64,000 nt of DNA from Heterodera schachtii (GCA_023374025.1 SIJG01000048.1:268511-332510), one strand, 5' to 3'; positions 23,003 through 34,882 are shown, numbered from the stretch's first letter. A program made the numbers and translations. The notes: a model not told the origin generated them from the sequence alone.

Positions 23003-24470
23003 GGGTATTGTTTTGAATATTAAAATTGCCAACTAAATATTAATTTATTTTTAAAGCAATTAATCGAGTTAACGTTTTTAGGCTTCAGCTGATCTCGCAC
23101 TGAAGCGATTTCTATCATTCGAACAAATTTATCAGTAAGTGTATCAGTTTAATTCTATTTGATTGCTCAGGCATTTGGGACCACCAGTGGAAGAAGACGC
23201 ACAACAAGGATAAGCAATATTTGTTAAGTTTGGCTATTTAAAATTTAAAATTTTTAAATACTCGTAGGATAAATTATTAAATGTCAAATACACCTATTTT
23301 CAATAAATTCTTTTATCTCCTTCAGATTGTTGTTCGGATGAATTTGATCATTTTGGCTCAGATGATTCGTTCGTAAAGTAGCTTATAGAACCAATGCTGT
23401 ATTTAAAATAAACAATTGCATTTGATTTTTATTTGATTTTTACTAGATTTTATAAATTGTGATTTTTATAAATTCTTTTTTTTTAATAATTAAAATCTAA
23501 TTATTACAATGACAACCTTTGTTTTTTCTGTTCATCGTCCTTAAAATGATGACGTTTTGTACATTATATGTTGCCAAATGTTCCAATGGGTCACTATTAT
23601 TTTATATTTCTTTTTCTCCTCATCATTCACCACAAATTTTCTATATTTTGTAGATCATAATTTTAAAATTTATGCAATTTGTGTAAATAAAATGTTTGAT
23701 AATTAATAATTTTTTATTAGCAAAGCTTATTCTTGTTATAAACAAAATAAGAAAACATTTTATATATTTTTTCTTTTAAAAAAACATATCAAAGAAAATA
23801 TGTTGCTTAATTTGCATATTTCACTTTAACCGATTCAATTTTTCATATGGTAAACAATATATTATGTTGATTTTATAAGCTTTTTTTAAAATGAAATATT
23901 ATGAAATGTATCAATAGTAAAAAAGTACAAAAAGGAAATTTTAAGAATATTTCTTTTCAAGCTAGTTTTTGTTGCGTCACATATTTTTGCTTTTTCCGGT
24001 TTTAACAAATATTCAGAAATTTTTGCAGATCTTTTATTATATTTTAAAATTGTAGCACACAAAAACCCGGACTTAATTTATTATCCTTTCGTCAAAGAAA
24101 CAATTCATTAAAATATTAACACTATTAAAATCTTAAATGTTCACAATAGGGAGAATGAAAAATAATAATTTAAACCTAAGTTCCATTTTTCTTCCAAATA
24201 TTTCTTCAAATTATTTTTTGAAATTTTGTGGCATAATCTCACTATTTTTCAAGAAATTTTAAGGTCTGCCACAAAATTTTTTTATCTTTTGGTCCCGAAT
24301 GTACTGAAATTTGTCCTTATTTCTAAGATTTTTTTATTTTCAGCTTCACCCAAACGTTAATTTTTCAGATTAATGTTTTATTTCGCTGATTTTTGAGAAA
24401 AAAAAAACTTTAAAATGGCCATTTTTATGTATCCGTGATGCGAGACCGCGGGATTTTTCATGCGCGTCCC
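23003..24470. other. AT-rich intergenic, nothing recognised
   Basis: 3' flank of the preceding gene, then long A/T runs; no gene, no RNA gene seen. Confidence 0.5.
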
Positions 24471-24779
24471 ACCCCTGATCGGCACCGCCGGTTCGCAAAA
24501 GCTTATTTGTTCTTAAAAATTTGGCTCAAAATCGCGAAAAAATTGGCCATTTTTGGTGAAAATCTGTGGGCAAAATGAACTCAAATTTTCAAAAAATTCT
24601 CCCGGCGGCGCCTATCAAACAGCCCTAAAATTTGATAAAATTTTGATAAAATAAATTGTAAAAATTTACTAATTTGAAAAATGTTGCTAATTGTTATATT
24701 TTTGACCCTAAAATCTTATTTTTCGGCCTTGATGTTCATATTTTTAAAATTACCGATCGGCACCATGGTTTTGGGGGAG

Positions 24780-24803
24780 CGGCGGTGCCGATAGGCGCCG
24801 CCG
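24780..24803. repeat. GC-rich hairpin family, copy 5
   Basis: Palindrome GGCGGTGCCGATAGGCGCCG. Half copies lie nearby at 24478-24492 and 24601-24617. Confidence 0.65.
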
Positions 24804-24904
24804 CAAAATTTTTCGTAATTTTAAATGAATTTTATTAAGAAAATTCATTCAAAATCTCAAAATTTTCAATTTTCCCGCCTTCGTGGATGAATTAACTTTT
24901 AAAT

Positions 24905-25080
24905 TTTTAAAACGCTCGGAGTCCCCAATCCCCCGAAATAGTGTCAGGGGGTCGGGGGGCAAAAAGTCGGGGGTCGGGGACCTCGGGGGACGACATGTCG
25001 GGGGTCGGGTCGGGGAATAGGTCCAAAAAAGGTCTCGGGTCGGGTCGGGGGGCTCGGGGTCGGGGCTTAACCCTACTTTG
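24905..25080. repeat. G-rich GGGGTCGGGG array
   Basis: Dense runs of 3-6 G on the plus strand separated by 1-6 bases; could form G-quadruplexes. The minus-strand frame through it is low complexity. Confidence 0.6.
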
Positions 25081-25109
25081 AACCCCCAGACGAGCCCCCA
25101 ACTTTTTGA

Positions 25110-25800
25110 CAGCCGAATCTCATTTGTTTTTTTTGTCTTGTTTTGTTTTACGGCAGGGACGCCGCTCGTGATATGGGTGGGATGTGATAATTGACTTCCT
25201 TTTTAATTTAAAATTTAATTAATTGTGGCATTATGTTTTGTTAATTGGTTCTCAATTTTGTTTTGTTTTTTCTCGGTCCTTCGGATTGATATTTTTGCTG
25301 TGAATGATTTATTGCTTCTCAATTTTTCTCTCCTCCGATCTTTGAATATTATTTTGAAATAAATCTCTCTCGTTTGGTGAAGTCGTTTGGATTGTCGTGT
25401 TCGTACTTTTGTTTAATTTTGTTTGGACAGGGTTTTAATTGTTGGAATTTGCTGTGGTGTAATTGTTGGTCGACGAGCGAAATTTGAGTCAGTGGTGGCC
25501 GAAAGTTGGAGAATATTTGACTAAATAACAAAAAAGTATTTTCCGGAAAATTAGAATTGTAAATGCAAAAAAAAAACAAAAAAAAATTAAAAAAACAAAT
25601 TCAAGAAATTGCAATACACATTACTAGGCTTTTTTGTCGTTTTTTTTTTGAGTTTTTCGCCAGTTTCCGCCCTTGGGCAATAAGCATTCCCCGCCGAGGA
25701 CGTCTCCTTCAAATTTTGCCTCCTTTTTGCCAAATTGTATTTTCTTTTCGGCTTAAATATGAGAGATAATCAAAATGTCGAGGCAAACACAATATTGTTA
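25110..25800. other. No convincing gene
   Basis: Mixed-composition DNA with T-rich tracts; short frames lack splice context or domains. Confidence 0.35.
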
Positions 25801-25802
25801 CT

Positions 25803-26090
25803 AGGGATACGATTTTTGTTGTTAAAAACTTTAAAATTGTTAGTTTTTAGAGTCAAAAACCCCAAACATAGGTGCTAAAAATGGGAACATAGTTACAATT
25901 TTATCCAAAAAGTAACAAAATTAAGCCAACCAAGTATTGAGATAAATAATTTTTAAAATCAAAAATCTTTTCAAGAAAATAAATTTAAAAAAATTGGAGA
26001 TGGATTTTTGAGAAAATTTTTTATTTCTTCGAGCGTATATTTTTGGAAATTTTAGGGTCGGTTCTTATAGAAAATGTTGCTAATAACTCG
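25803..26090 (+). repeat. Dispersed repeat beginning CTAGGGATACGATTTTT
   Basis: Shares CTAGGGATACGATTTTTAG, CTAAAAACCCC and AGGTGCTAAAAA-type words with 63722-63835, 5915-5993 (opposite strand) and 32083-32330. Probably an old MITE; ends not resolved. Confidence 0.55.
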
Positions 26091-26209
26091 AAAACTAGCT
26101 TAACAAGATAAAATTTTTTGAAAACCTGGTTTCTTGTTTACTTTGGCCGTCACTTAGTTATATGGATGAATTTTTCTGAGTTTTTGGAGGCTATTAGAAA
26201 ACACTTAGG

Positions 26210-26589
26210 CTATCGAATGATTTCAAGAATTAAAATTAATAGGCCATTATTTGCACGTCCGTGCTGTGTTTCGGTGTGGCCCTGGTGAACAGCCAAATCC
26301 AACACAGACTCCTTCTTCAAATATTTGACTGCTCGTTTGTGAGTGATCATCGTCTGTAACAAAAAGTGGTATCGAAAAATATGAATATTAAAACGGAAGC
26401 CCAAAAATTCAAATCCGCCGGGGTTTACTCTTATAATTTTAAACAAAACTAATATTTGACCAACTCGTACTGCCCAGCCATCAAAGTTTATTTTTGAACC
26501 AAAGAGTTTTGAATGCCAATGACGAGTTTTGCATCAACATGGCTTTTTTGAGCTTCCAGCATTGGCCTCTTGGAAAGGCATTCTTTCAT
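26210..26589 (-). CDS. Unknown gene fragment, two exons
   Basis: From ATG at 26589 the minus strand reads MKECLSKRPMLEAQKSHVDA then LVIGIQNSLVQK; after an A run the next frame reads FDGWAVRVG before a donor-like gtcaaa. A second exon after tttgttacag (about 26353) reads MITHKRAVKYLKKESVLDLA. No family recognised; the one-base shift at the A run near 26492 is of the kind seen throughout the window. Confidence 0.35.
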
Positions 26590-26899
26590 TTTTGATATAA
26601 AAAACATATTATTTCGTTTTTTTTAAATTGTACAATTCCTCAAAAGTCACTATTTTCGTATTAATTAGAGCTTCTTCATGGAATTCATATTAAATGCTAA
26701 ATTTTCTATAAAATTATTTTTACACGTCACAATATTGATTTCATTGCCATTGTCAATTTTTAGAAAAATGTTCATTTTAATTTTATAATAAAGAAATCGC
26801 ATAGAAATGCATATTACAAAATAATTATTGTTTTCGAAGGTTCGGCATTATAATGAAAAAAAACCCGAATTTAAGACATTCGATTTTTTGATTTAGAAA

Positions 26900-29800
26900 A
26901 TGAAATTATTTATTTTCATTTATTTATTTTTTATCTTCCAATTTGCGCAAATACACCCATCTCCTGAAAATTCATCAGTAAAACAGGGACAAATTAAACT
27001 GATTAATGAACTCAAAATAGAACGAAAAGGTCAAAAATAGAATTAAGTGGAAAATAAATTTAAAATATTAAATAAAAAATTATTTTTATAGAAATTCTCG
27101 AAGAACCTTCAAAAATTGAAGCACAAATTGAGAAACGAAATGGAAAGATGCCCAAGACAGAATCAGCAGTGGATAATTTTGTAATTAAAAATAATATTTA
27201 AATTGATAAATTTAAATTTAAAATGCAATTAAAGATTAATTAAAAACGAATTAAATTTTAGCTTTCTGATGAAGAATACCTAACGGCAAATGAAAGCGGT
27301 AAACAACAAATTTTTGCCGTAATTCTAAATATATTTACAGATTTGAGTGGTCATTCGGTCGAAATTCCATCAGACGATGAGCGATCAATAAGTGTTGAAG
27401 GTTATTAATTAAGTAACAGCTGATGAGAAAAGTTAGAAAAATTCTCTGCATTTTCAAGTTTTTTAAAAATACTGAAAAATTTTTAATAAAAAAATCAGTT
27501 TTTTTAATTTTTTTTAAATGTGTGGGTTTGCAGTATCCATTTTCAAGAATTCATGGAAAATTTGCCAGTTTCAGTAAAAACAAAAAATCGACATTTAAAA
27601 CATGCTCAAATATTTTTTAAGCCTTTGCATTGTAAAGTAGAGTTGCACGGGACCGGGAATTTGACAAAAACCGTGACCGGGACTTACCGGGACCAGAAAA
27701 GTCGGGACCGGGACCTCGATTTTCGTCCGGGACCGGGACTAGCCGGGAATTTTCCCAAGATAAAATTTTTTGAAAAAATTTTGAAAATTTGAGTGCATTT
27801 TTTCCTCACCAATTCCCTTCTCTTTTCTCACCCAGACCCCCATTCTTACCAGTGCTTATTTAGTCCCGCCGGGACCGGGACTGGCAAAACCGGGACCGGG
27901 ATTTCTGTTTTTCCAAAAACCTGGACCGGGACCTGAAAAAACCGGGAATTCCCGTCCCGGTCCCGTGCAACTCTATTGTAAAGCCCTGAATAAGGTGCTT
28001 CCTAATTATCAGTGATCATTTTTTATGTAAATACCAGGGGTGGGACAACTCTCGCCTCTCGTCTCTCGCCTCTCGCCAACTCTCGCCATTTTTGGTACTC
28101 TCGCCTCTCGTCTCTCGCCTCTCGTTTTTTGGGACGAGAGGCGAGAGTTGAAAATACACCCCTAAAGATTGAACTTTTGAGCAGTCAGAAAAATTTTCTA
28201 ATTTACGCGAAAAAAATCATAAATCTCTTTCTCTCCTTTCTTAATTCTTCTCCTTTTTTTGAATAGCTCCAATTCAAATGTGGTCTGGTGGCTAGACCTT
28301 CTGCCTTTCATTATTTTTCTCTTGGGTTCAATTCCCCAACTGAACATAAATTTTTTTATATTTTCTTTACATTATTTCAATTGAAATTTAATTAATAAAA
28401 AAATAGTTCGACTTAAAAATTATTGTTTTTTATTTTTTTAAACAGCCTAAAAAGCGCAAATTTAACCAAAACTTTGATCATTTTTTGAATAAAATCTGTT
28501 AACAAATCCGAAGTAATTTTCAAAATTTTTTCGGCGGCGCCTACAGGCACCGCCCGACCCCAACTGTCCCCGAAGTTTTAAAAAACGTACCGCAAAAAAA
28601 GGTGGTTTGAATGGCAAAAAATGGAGAAATAATAAACTTTGTTTGTAAAATAAATATTTTTCATGAAAATATTTATTTTATTTTCATGAAAATATTTAAA
28701 GATTTTTTTGGATTTTTCAGGACCTGGACTCGGTTTAAAAGCTAGAGCCCTGACCCGGCTTTTCTTCGGCAATACCCTGACCCGGTATTTGCCCAAATAC
28801 CCGGGCCCATAACCCTAATTTAATATACGATTTTGAAGTTTTTTAAATAAAAAAATAAGGCTACAGAAAAAATTGAAAAACTCTCGCCTCTCGTCTTTTT
28901 GGGGACTCTCGCCTCTCGCCAAACTCTCGTGTTTTGAGGGACTCTCGCCTCTCGCCAAACTCTCGCTCTCGTCTTTTTGGGGACTCTCGCCTCTCGCCAA
29001 ACTCTCGCTCTCGTCTTTTCTGAGACAAGTCACACCCCTGGTAAATACGTGTTTTTTTCCTGGATTCTCCATGCTTTGAATAGTAGGAAAAACACTTTAT
29101 TTTTTGTGTTTGCGAACAAAAGTTGGGACTTTTATTTACATATTTTTGGATTTTTGTACATATTTCTTACATATTTTAGCATTTTTTATACATATTTCGC
29201 GATTTTTAACATAAAAAATGATTTATTTTAGTACAATTTTTCTCAACACTTAAGCTGAATTGAATAAAAATTCAGAGGCACAAAGTAATGATGAAACTGA
29301 AGGAAGAAAGAAATTTTTCAGCAATTTTCCTTCGCCTTTGGCTATATTTTCTCAGCTGAAAAATTCATTGTTTGGCGGCAGCGGCTCATTAGACGCAAAT
29401 GAGACAAATAAAACTGAAACGCATGCGAGTTCTTCAAGTAAAAATAAGGGCAGGGCAGGACAGGGCTCTCCGTCCTTGGATAAACCAAGGACAAACATCC
29501 ACAAAATTTACCTACCGTATCTCCGGTTTTTGGTAGCCACACTTATCCATTTTAGCGTTTTATGCAATTTAGGTATGTGTAATGGGAGCAAAACGAACAA
29601 CAAATGTAATTGAGTCCATTGAAAATAAACAACTAAACTTTAAATCCTTTTTTTTCAAAAATATATATATTTTTTAAATACTTAAATTAAAAATGTAATT
29701 ACTGCTGAGTATGAAAATGTTATCCAGTTACTTTCAGCATTTCTACATAAAGCATCGCCCGGATTTTTTAAAATTGGTTTGAATCTAAAAAATTTCATTT

Positions 29801-30089
29801 TTAAATATCTTTTTCAAGAAGAAGCGGATAAACAAGAGTCGCCGCAACCGCCGCAAATTGAAGAAACGGAAGAAAATTGGGACAATTTATTTTTAGAAAC
29901 AAATTCAAAAACAATATGGAATTGCCCTCAAAAGGTGGACGACGGACAAAGGTGAAGAATAAAATACTTGAAACCTTTGATAGCGCAATTAAATTTCAAA
30001 AAATTATAAATTTTCAAAAATGTCATGGTCAAAAACTTGGTTTTGGTTTTTTGCAGCACCGTAGCCAGTGGCTCTACTCCCCTCAATAA
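26900..30089 (+). CDS. Secreted low-complexity protein, seven exons, unknown function
   Basis: Exons 26900-27029, 27092-27180, 27262-27298, 27341-27400, 29255-29437, 29819-29934 and 30057-30089 join with agreeing phases and no stop. The first exon is a signal peptide (MKLFIFIYLFFIFQFAQ) followed by HPSPENSSVKQG. The rest is hydrophilic, rich in Glu, Lys, Ser and Asn, with LSDEEYLTANES, EIPSDDERSISVE, FPSPLAIFSQLKNSLFGG and PQPPQIEETEENWDNLF. No Cys pairs or known domain. Intron 4 (27401-29254) holds two hAT-type MITEs. The last exon (HRSQWLYSPQ, stop) is the least certain and could belong to repeat DNA. A secreted effector candidate by structure only. Confidence 0.6.
27638..27975. mobile_element. 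Non-autonomous hAT-type MITE, GGGACCGGGA family
   Basis: Ends TAGAGTTGCACGGGACCGGG and the inverted CCCGGTCCCGTGCAACTCTA, with an exact 8-bp direct repeat TTGTAAAG outside (27630-27637, 27976-27983). The body is made of GGGACCGGGA words in both orientations. It lies in an intron of the secreted gene. The 8-bp duplication and TAGAGTTG ends indicate hAT. Confidence 0.9.
28274..28346 (+). other. tRNA-like relic (A box and B box)
   Basis: TGGTCTGGTGGCTAGACC resembles a pol III A box region, and 35 bp later GGGTTCAATTCCCC resembles a B box and T arm. The acceptor stem does not pair, so this is a tRNA-derived (SINE-like) relic rather than a gene. Confidence 0.35.
28532..28555. repeat. GC-rich hairpin family, copy 6
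   Basis: GGCGGCGCCTACAGGCACCG, imperfect palindrome within the MITE at 28035-29040. Confidence 0.6.
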
Positions 30090-30195
30090 AAAAAATTTCA
30101 AATTCAATATTTTCAATTTTTTAAATTTAAATCAATTTAAACCAAGACCCTAATATGGCAAAACATAACATAGTCCTTTTTGGCGAAAAAACCTG

Positions 30196-30975
30196 TTAAG
30201 ACTTTTGCGGTCCGGCGGGCATTTGCGGCCCGACAAATGCGGTCGGACATTTGCGCCTCGGACATTTGCGGTAAATTTCTTAAGGGCCATTTTCGGACAT
30301 TTGCGGAACATTTGCGGCCTGCTGGCAATCGGACATTTGCGGCCCGACATTTGCGGCCTGCTGGCAATCGGACATTTGCGGCCAACGGAACGCCAAATGA
30401 TTACTTTTAATTCCAAAAACGATATTTGCTTCGCGACTTTTTCGACCCTTATCAAAATAAAATAGGTTCGTTTATCGAAAATTCTTTTAAAATTTACACC
30501 GAACCTTGACTGATCTAGTAATTCTTTTCAAAAATTAGGCTTGTCAAAGCCCCACCAGGGATTTGAAAAGTGCTAGTCAGTCGACCAACTCGTGCACCGA
30601 CCAGTTGATACTGTAGAAATCTGGGATTTCCTAACAGTGTTCATACTTCTTTCTCCATCATTTTGGGACTTGTTTCGCTGATGTTCTTTTCCTCCTCTTC
30701 GTTGCTTCTAGTTGAGTGGGTGGGGGATAAAAATTTTTTTCTCGAGAAGACTTGAATATGCGGCTTATTAGAGAGCATATAATCGGTTAAATTTGAGGGG
30801 AAATAATTTTCTGAGGTTTATATTTCGTTGGGGTCGAAAAAGTTGGGCCCGTAAATGTCGTTTTTGGCTGTGGCCGCAAATGTCCGAGGCGTAAATGTCC
30901 GACCGCATTTGTCGGGCCGCAAATGTCCGGTTTTCAGTAGGCCGCAAATGTCTGGGCCGCAAATGTCGTACAACC
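30196..30975. repeat. GGACATTTGCGGCC arrays in inverted orientation
   Basis: 30196-30385 carries repeated GGACATTTGCGG words, and 30840-30975 carries the complement CCGCAAATGTCC. The two sides share the order CCCGACAAATGCGGTCGGAC, so they are inverted copies around about 450 bp. Probably another short DNA transposon; target duplication not identified. Frames here (30137-30465) are repeat translations. Confidence 0.6.
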
Positions 30976-31218
30976 GAAAAAACGGCTATATTCAAATCCT
31001 TAAATATATAAGTTTGCCCTGTTGATATTTTTAGGTTCGACCAGCAGGCAGCGAACAATTGTATATTTCTTAGGCTTGCTAACAAAGCATTGCAAATGTA
31101 TTTGCTCTACCTTGTATCGAAGAAGGAATATTTAAAAGAAAATAAAGGTTTTTAATGTTTAAAATGCAAAATATTTAAATAAATAATTAAAGAAAATGTT
31201 GAATTGTACACTTTTAAG

Positions 31219-34131
31219 ACCGTAGTAAAATGGCTAAGATGAATGAGAACAGAAAACAGCAAATCATTAAAGCGAAAGACGGTGAGATTTTGTATAAATA
31301 TTTGCATTAAAGCTGAAAACTTTTTTTTCAACAATTAAAAAAATCAAATTTTAATCCTTTTAAATTGAACCAAAACCAAAAAATTTAACGGATTATAAAG
31401 AACATTAATAAAATTCAAGGTTATACAGCTCCAATTTATAGCATAGAAAACTGCCAAAATACGTTTTGCAAATAGAAAATATGGTTGGTCCCCTACCAAT
31501 GAACGGTAAAAAATAAAAAAAACGGCAATAAATCATTTTTATGGATAATTATAGAAAAAATTGGCGTTCTTTCACCTTTACTTTTTATCTTTATTTCTCA
31601 TCGATAGAGAAAAAAATTCTACATCGATTTCTATGTTTATTATAATCGTTTAAATGTTGTTTTAAAAAGTTATAAGACAAAACATAAAAATAGTTTATTT
31701 TCCTCTCGTTTTTGCGTACTATTTTCATGTCTCTAACATATGAAAAATACAAAATTTACAAATGCTAACAAATTTTGGTTTTGGGGCTACAAAAGTACTC
31801 ACTTTAGCCTTATAGAATCAATATAAAAATAATCATTTTTAGCATTTTGATCAAACTAAAAAACGAAAATAAGGCAAGATAGTACATAAAATTGGGAGCA
31901 ACAGAGATAAAAAGGAAAAGTAACAGAACGCCAATAATTATCCATAAAAATATTTTTTGGCAATTTTTATTGTTTTTTACCGTCCATGTACCCGTCCGAT
32001 TTGGAAATTGCAAATGTCGTTGATTGCAATTCAATTGGAATTTTCCAAATCTCTGCCATCTGCCACAAGTTATGTTGACTAGGACAACGATTTTTAGTTG
32101 CTAAAAACTGCCAAAATAGTTTTCTTTTTAGGTCCTAAAAAACCCCAAAGTGCCATAAATGGGAAAATAGTTGCTAAAACTTTTCAAATTTTGGTGTGTA
32201 AAATCTAATAAATAAATAAAAAAAAATTTTGTAGATGAATTTTTGAGTAAATTTTTCATTTCTTAGGGCGTGTATTTTTCATTTTTATTACATTTTTCTT
32301 AAATTTCTACATAAAAACCGTAAAGACAGTATCCTAGTAATACTGATTTAGCAATGCATGTTAGTTAATTTAAAAGAAATTTACTAAAACTGACAAGCCA
32401 TAAATTTATTTTACTTTTTATATTACTGTCGAAAAGTCTGAGAGCCAATAAATTTGTTATTTTTTCATACCTTTTACTAATTCATTCTCATTCTCGTCAA
32501 TTTCTATGCATTTTTCTTAATTGAAAATAAATAAAAATAAATTCTAAAATTCTATTTTTTAATGATTCGAGAAATATTTAAAATTGTTAAATTCAGATCT
32601 GTTGGAAAAATTGGCATTGAAGCCCTCATTTTTGCATTTAAAATCAAAATCGGAAAACAATTTGTCAACGGTGAAAATTGTTCTGCTGAGGGCATTCAAA
32701 CACATCAATTGGCAAACCGAAAACAGTGGAGAAAATGAATTCAAAATAATTACGGAAAATTTTATAAATTTTGACAATTGTATTAAAATGATGATATTGA
32801 GCAATACATTTCAGAAAAAGGAGACATTAGAAAGTAATGTTATGCATTTTAAATTTTCTTGACCATTTAATTAATAGCCATTTACAATTGGAAAATTTCC
32901 TTAAAAATTTAGCTTATTTTTTACCAATTTCCTTTTTCTGATAACTTGGGAATTTTTCAAAAAATTTGTTCTTTAAAAAAAAATAATTTTTAGTGAAAAA
33001 GTTGTACAAAATTCAATGACGTAAATTGTCAGTAAACCTCGGACTTTGTAATTTTTAAATTTGCCAAAATTACATTCTCCATAATAAATTTGATGAATCT
33101 ACTGAAACAAATTTAAAAAAGAATTATTTAATTTATAAACATTTGTATTTTAATTTATGTGTAATCGTTTTAAGTGCCAATTGATGATACAATGAAACGA
33201 TATCGTAAAGCATTAGAAAAAATCAAAACCAAAATGGAAGAGGACGACGATTACTGTACAAAGTGCAAAATTCCTACTGTCGAGGAAGTTATAAACGGAA
33301 AAAAGTCAAAACTCATGGAGAACGTGAAAAATGTATTTAAAAAAGTTGCCACGGAAGCCAAGAAAAAAGGTATTTAAATGAATTAATTATTAATTTTAAA
33401 TATATATTTTATTTATTTTTTAATAGAAATTTTTCATAAATTTCGGAAATCAAATTAAAAATATCATTTTGTAAATGTTATTTTATTTGAGGAGGGATTT
33501 CGATAGAAACCGTCACTGAAAATTTTAAAATTTCGCATAAAGGTAATAATTTAAAAAATATAAAAATTTATTATTAAAATATTGCTGTTTTTTTTTTGTA
33601 AATTTTCATCATGAGCATAAGAAAAGCTTGGAAAAGAAAATTTTTTATTTACTACTACCGGCCAGGGATGGCATTCCGAGGCCCAAAAAACATTCTGAAA
33701 TCGGAATTCCCAGGCCAAAAATGTCGGAAATTGGGATAGGCGCCGCCGGGAAAATTTTTGTAAATTTAAATGCGCGTTGTTAACAGAATTTGGTCCAAAA
33801 AATGACTAAATTTTTCGAATTTGAGCAAAATTTTTAAACAAAATCAAGGATTTTAAGGGTCCAGTGGTGTCGATAGGTAACTTCATGGAAAAAAATTGAA
33901 AATTCCTGGCAATTCTTTAATAGAATTTATACCAAAATGCTAACCAAACCGGTACCGTAGTGAAAATTAATGTTGCCGTACAATAATACGAATTTCAAAA
34001 TTTTGATGATAAATTTAAAAAGCTGTTGAACGGTTAACATTTAAAAAATAAAATAATTTTTTAAAATTCACTTTAACTCAGGCGCTGCAAAAATGAAATG
34101 GAACAACCCGATCAAAAAAGAAAACGTTTAA
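31219..34131 (+). CDS. Lys-rich multi-exon gene, possible continuation of the 26900 gene
   Basis: Exons 31219-31281, 32597-32833, 33175-33369, then either 33427-33458 (ends SN, stop) or 33507-33542 plus 34082-34131 (ends KWNNPIKKENV, stop). Every junction is phase 1 and no internal stop arises, strong evidence for a real transcript. Exon 2 encodes a helical stretch (LLEKLALKPSFLHLKSKSEN, VKIVLLRAFKHINW); exon 3 has DDDYCTKCKIPTVEEVINGK with one CxxC. Two alternative 3' ends in the same phase suggest alternative splicing. No signal peptide at its start, so it may be the 3' half of the upstream gene, but the phase of exon 29819-29934 does not join directly. Family not recognised. Confidence 0.55.
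32083..32330 (+). repeat. Dispersed CTAGG-ACGATTTTTAG repeat
   Basis: Shares CGATTTTTAGTTGCTAAAAA and TAGGTCCTAAAAAACCCCAA-type words with 5915-5993, 25803-26090 and 63722-63835. Lies in an intron. Confidence 0.55.
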
Positions 34132-34688
34132 CGAGTTTATTGATGAACTAGAAGAAAACGAGATTTTTGTGTGGATTCAGTAGATTAATTAGATTTATCT
34201 ATTATTTCTCTTTAGATTATTTTTTGATTGATTGGTTATTGTCGAGCGCCGATTTTTCAAAAAAACTCGAAAATAAGATAGACAAAGAAATTGTTTTCCA
34301 AAACTTTCTTAGAGAAACTCATTAACAATCCTTTGATCCAACCTAATTGGATCAAATCGACGAAATTCGCAATTCTATGCATCGGTTTTTGGACCTCAAC
34401 CCTAATCTATATTACTTAAAAATGGCTATTTAAGAGGATTTTTTCAAAATTGGCATAAATCAACAACTAGAAATCAGTATCTCAAAAAAATTTAGCTTTA
34501 TTTTTAAAATTTTTCCTTTTGCGCATTATCCATATTAGAGATAAATCAATTTGTTTTAGTAAGACCCAAATTTTAGTGAAAATCAAAAATTGTTAACCGT
34601 TGATTATTTACAATTTGCGCCCATTTTTTTCTAATTTGAGCCTAAAATCACAAAATTTTCAATATGCTATATATAATATTCGTAAAAA
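34132..34688. other. Intergenic, nothing recognised
   Basis: AT-rich DNA between the Lys-rich gene and the conserved upstream block; no coding signal. Confidence 0.4.
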
Positions 34689-34882
34689 CGAGTTTCACAA
34701 CTCTAAATAAAACAGATTAAGAATTTTTAATGATGTCATTAAATGCAGTATAGATTAGTCAGCACAATGCTAATTACATTACCAAAATATTTTCACAAAA
34801 TTTTTGCTATTTAAACGAAACCATTTTTGCTAATTTCAATTATTGCTCACAAATAAAACGAAATATAAATTATCGGATCATG
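34689..34882 (+). promoter_or_regulatory. Conserved upstream block, copy A
   Basis: CGAGTTTCACAAC, ATGATGTCATTAAATGCA, GATTAGTCAGCACAATGCTA and TTTTTGCTATTTAAACG occur in the same order and spacing at 37605-37815, directly before the start codon of an intact gene. TTTGCTATTTAAACG could be a TATA-like core. Conservation of non-coding DNA next to a start codon suggests promoter function or recent duplication. Confidence 0.6.

Larger units (their letters stand above)
28035..29040. mobile_element. Non-autonomous hAT-type MITE, CTCTCGCCTCTCG family
   Basis: Ends CAGGGGTGGGAC and CACACCCCTG with an exact 8-bp direct repeat GTAAATAC outside (28027-28034, 29041-29048). Arrays of ACTCTCGCCTCTCGCC fill the subterminal parts. 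It contains the GC-rich hairpin (28532-28555) and a tRNA-like stretch. It is about 50 bp from the previous MITE, in the same intron. Confidence 0.9.

Noticed and set aside
28274..28346. Functional tRNA gene
   Set aside because: Acceptor stem and anticodon arm do not pair.
28815..29079. Repetitive Ser/Glu-rich reading frames
   Set aside because: Produced by the CTCTCGCC array of the MITE; both strands are open.
30137..30465. Arg/Cys-rich frames on both strands
   Set aside because: Translations of the ATTTGCGGCC repeat.
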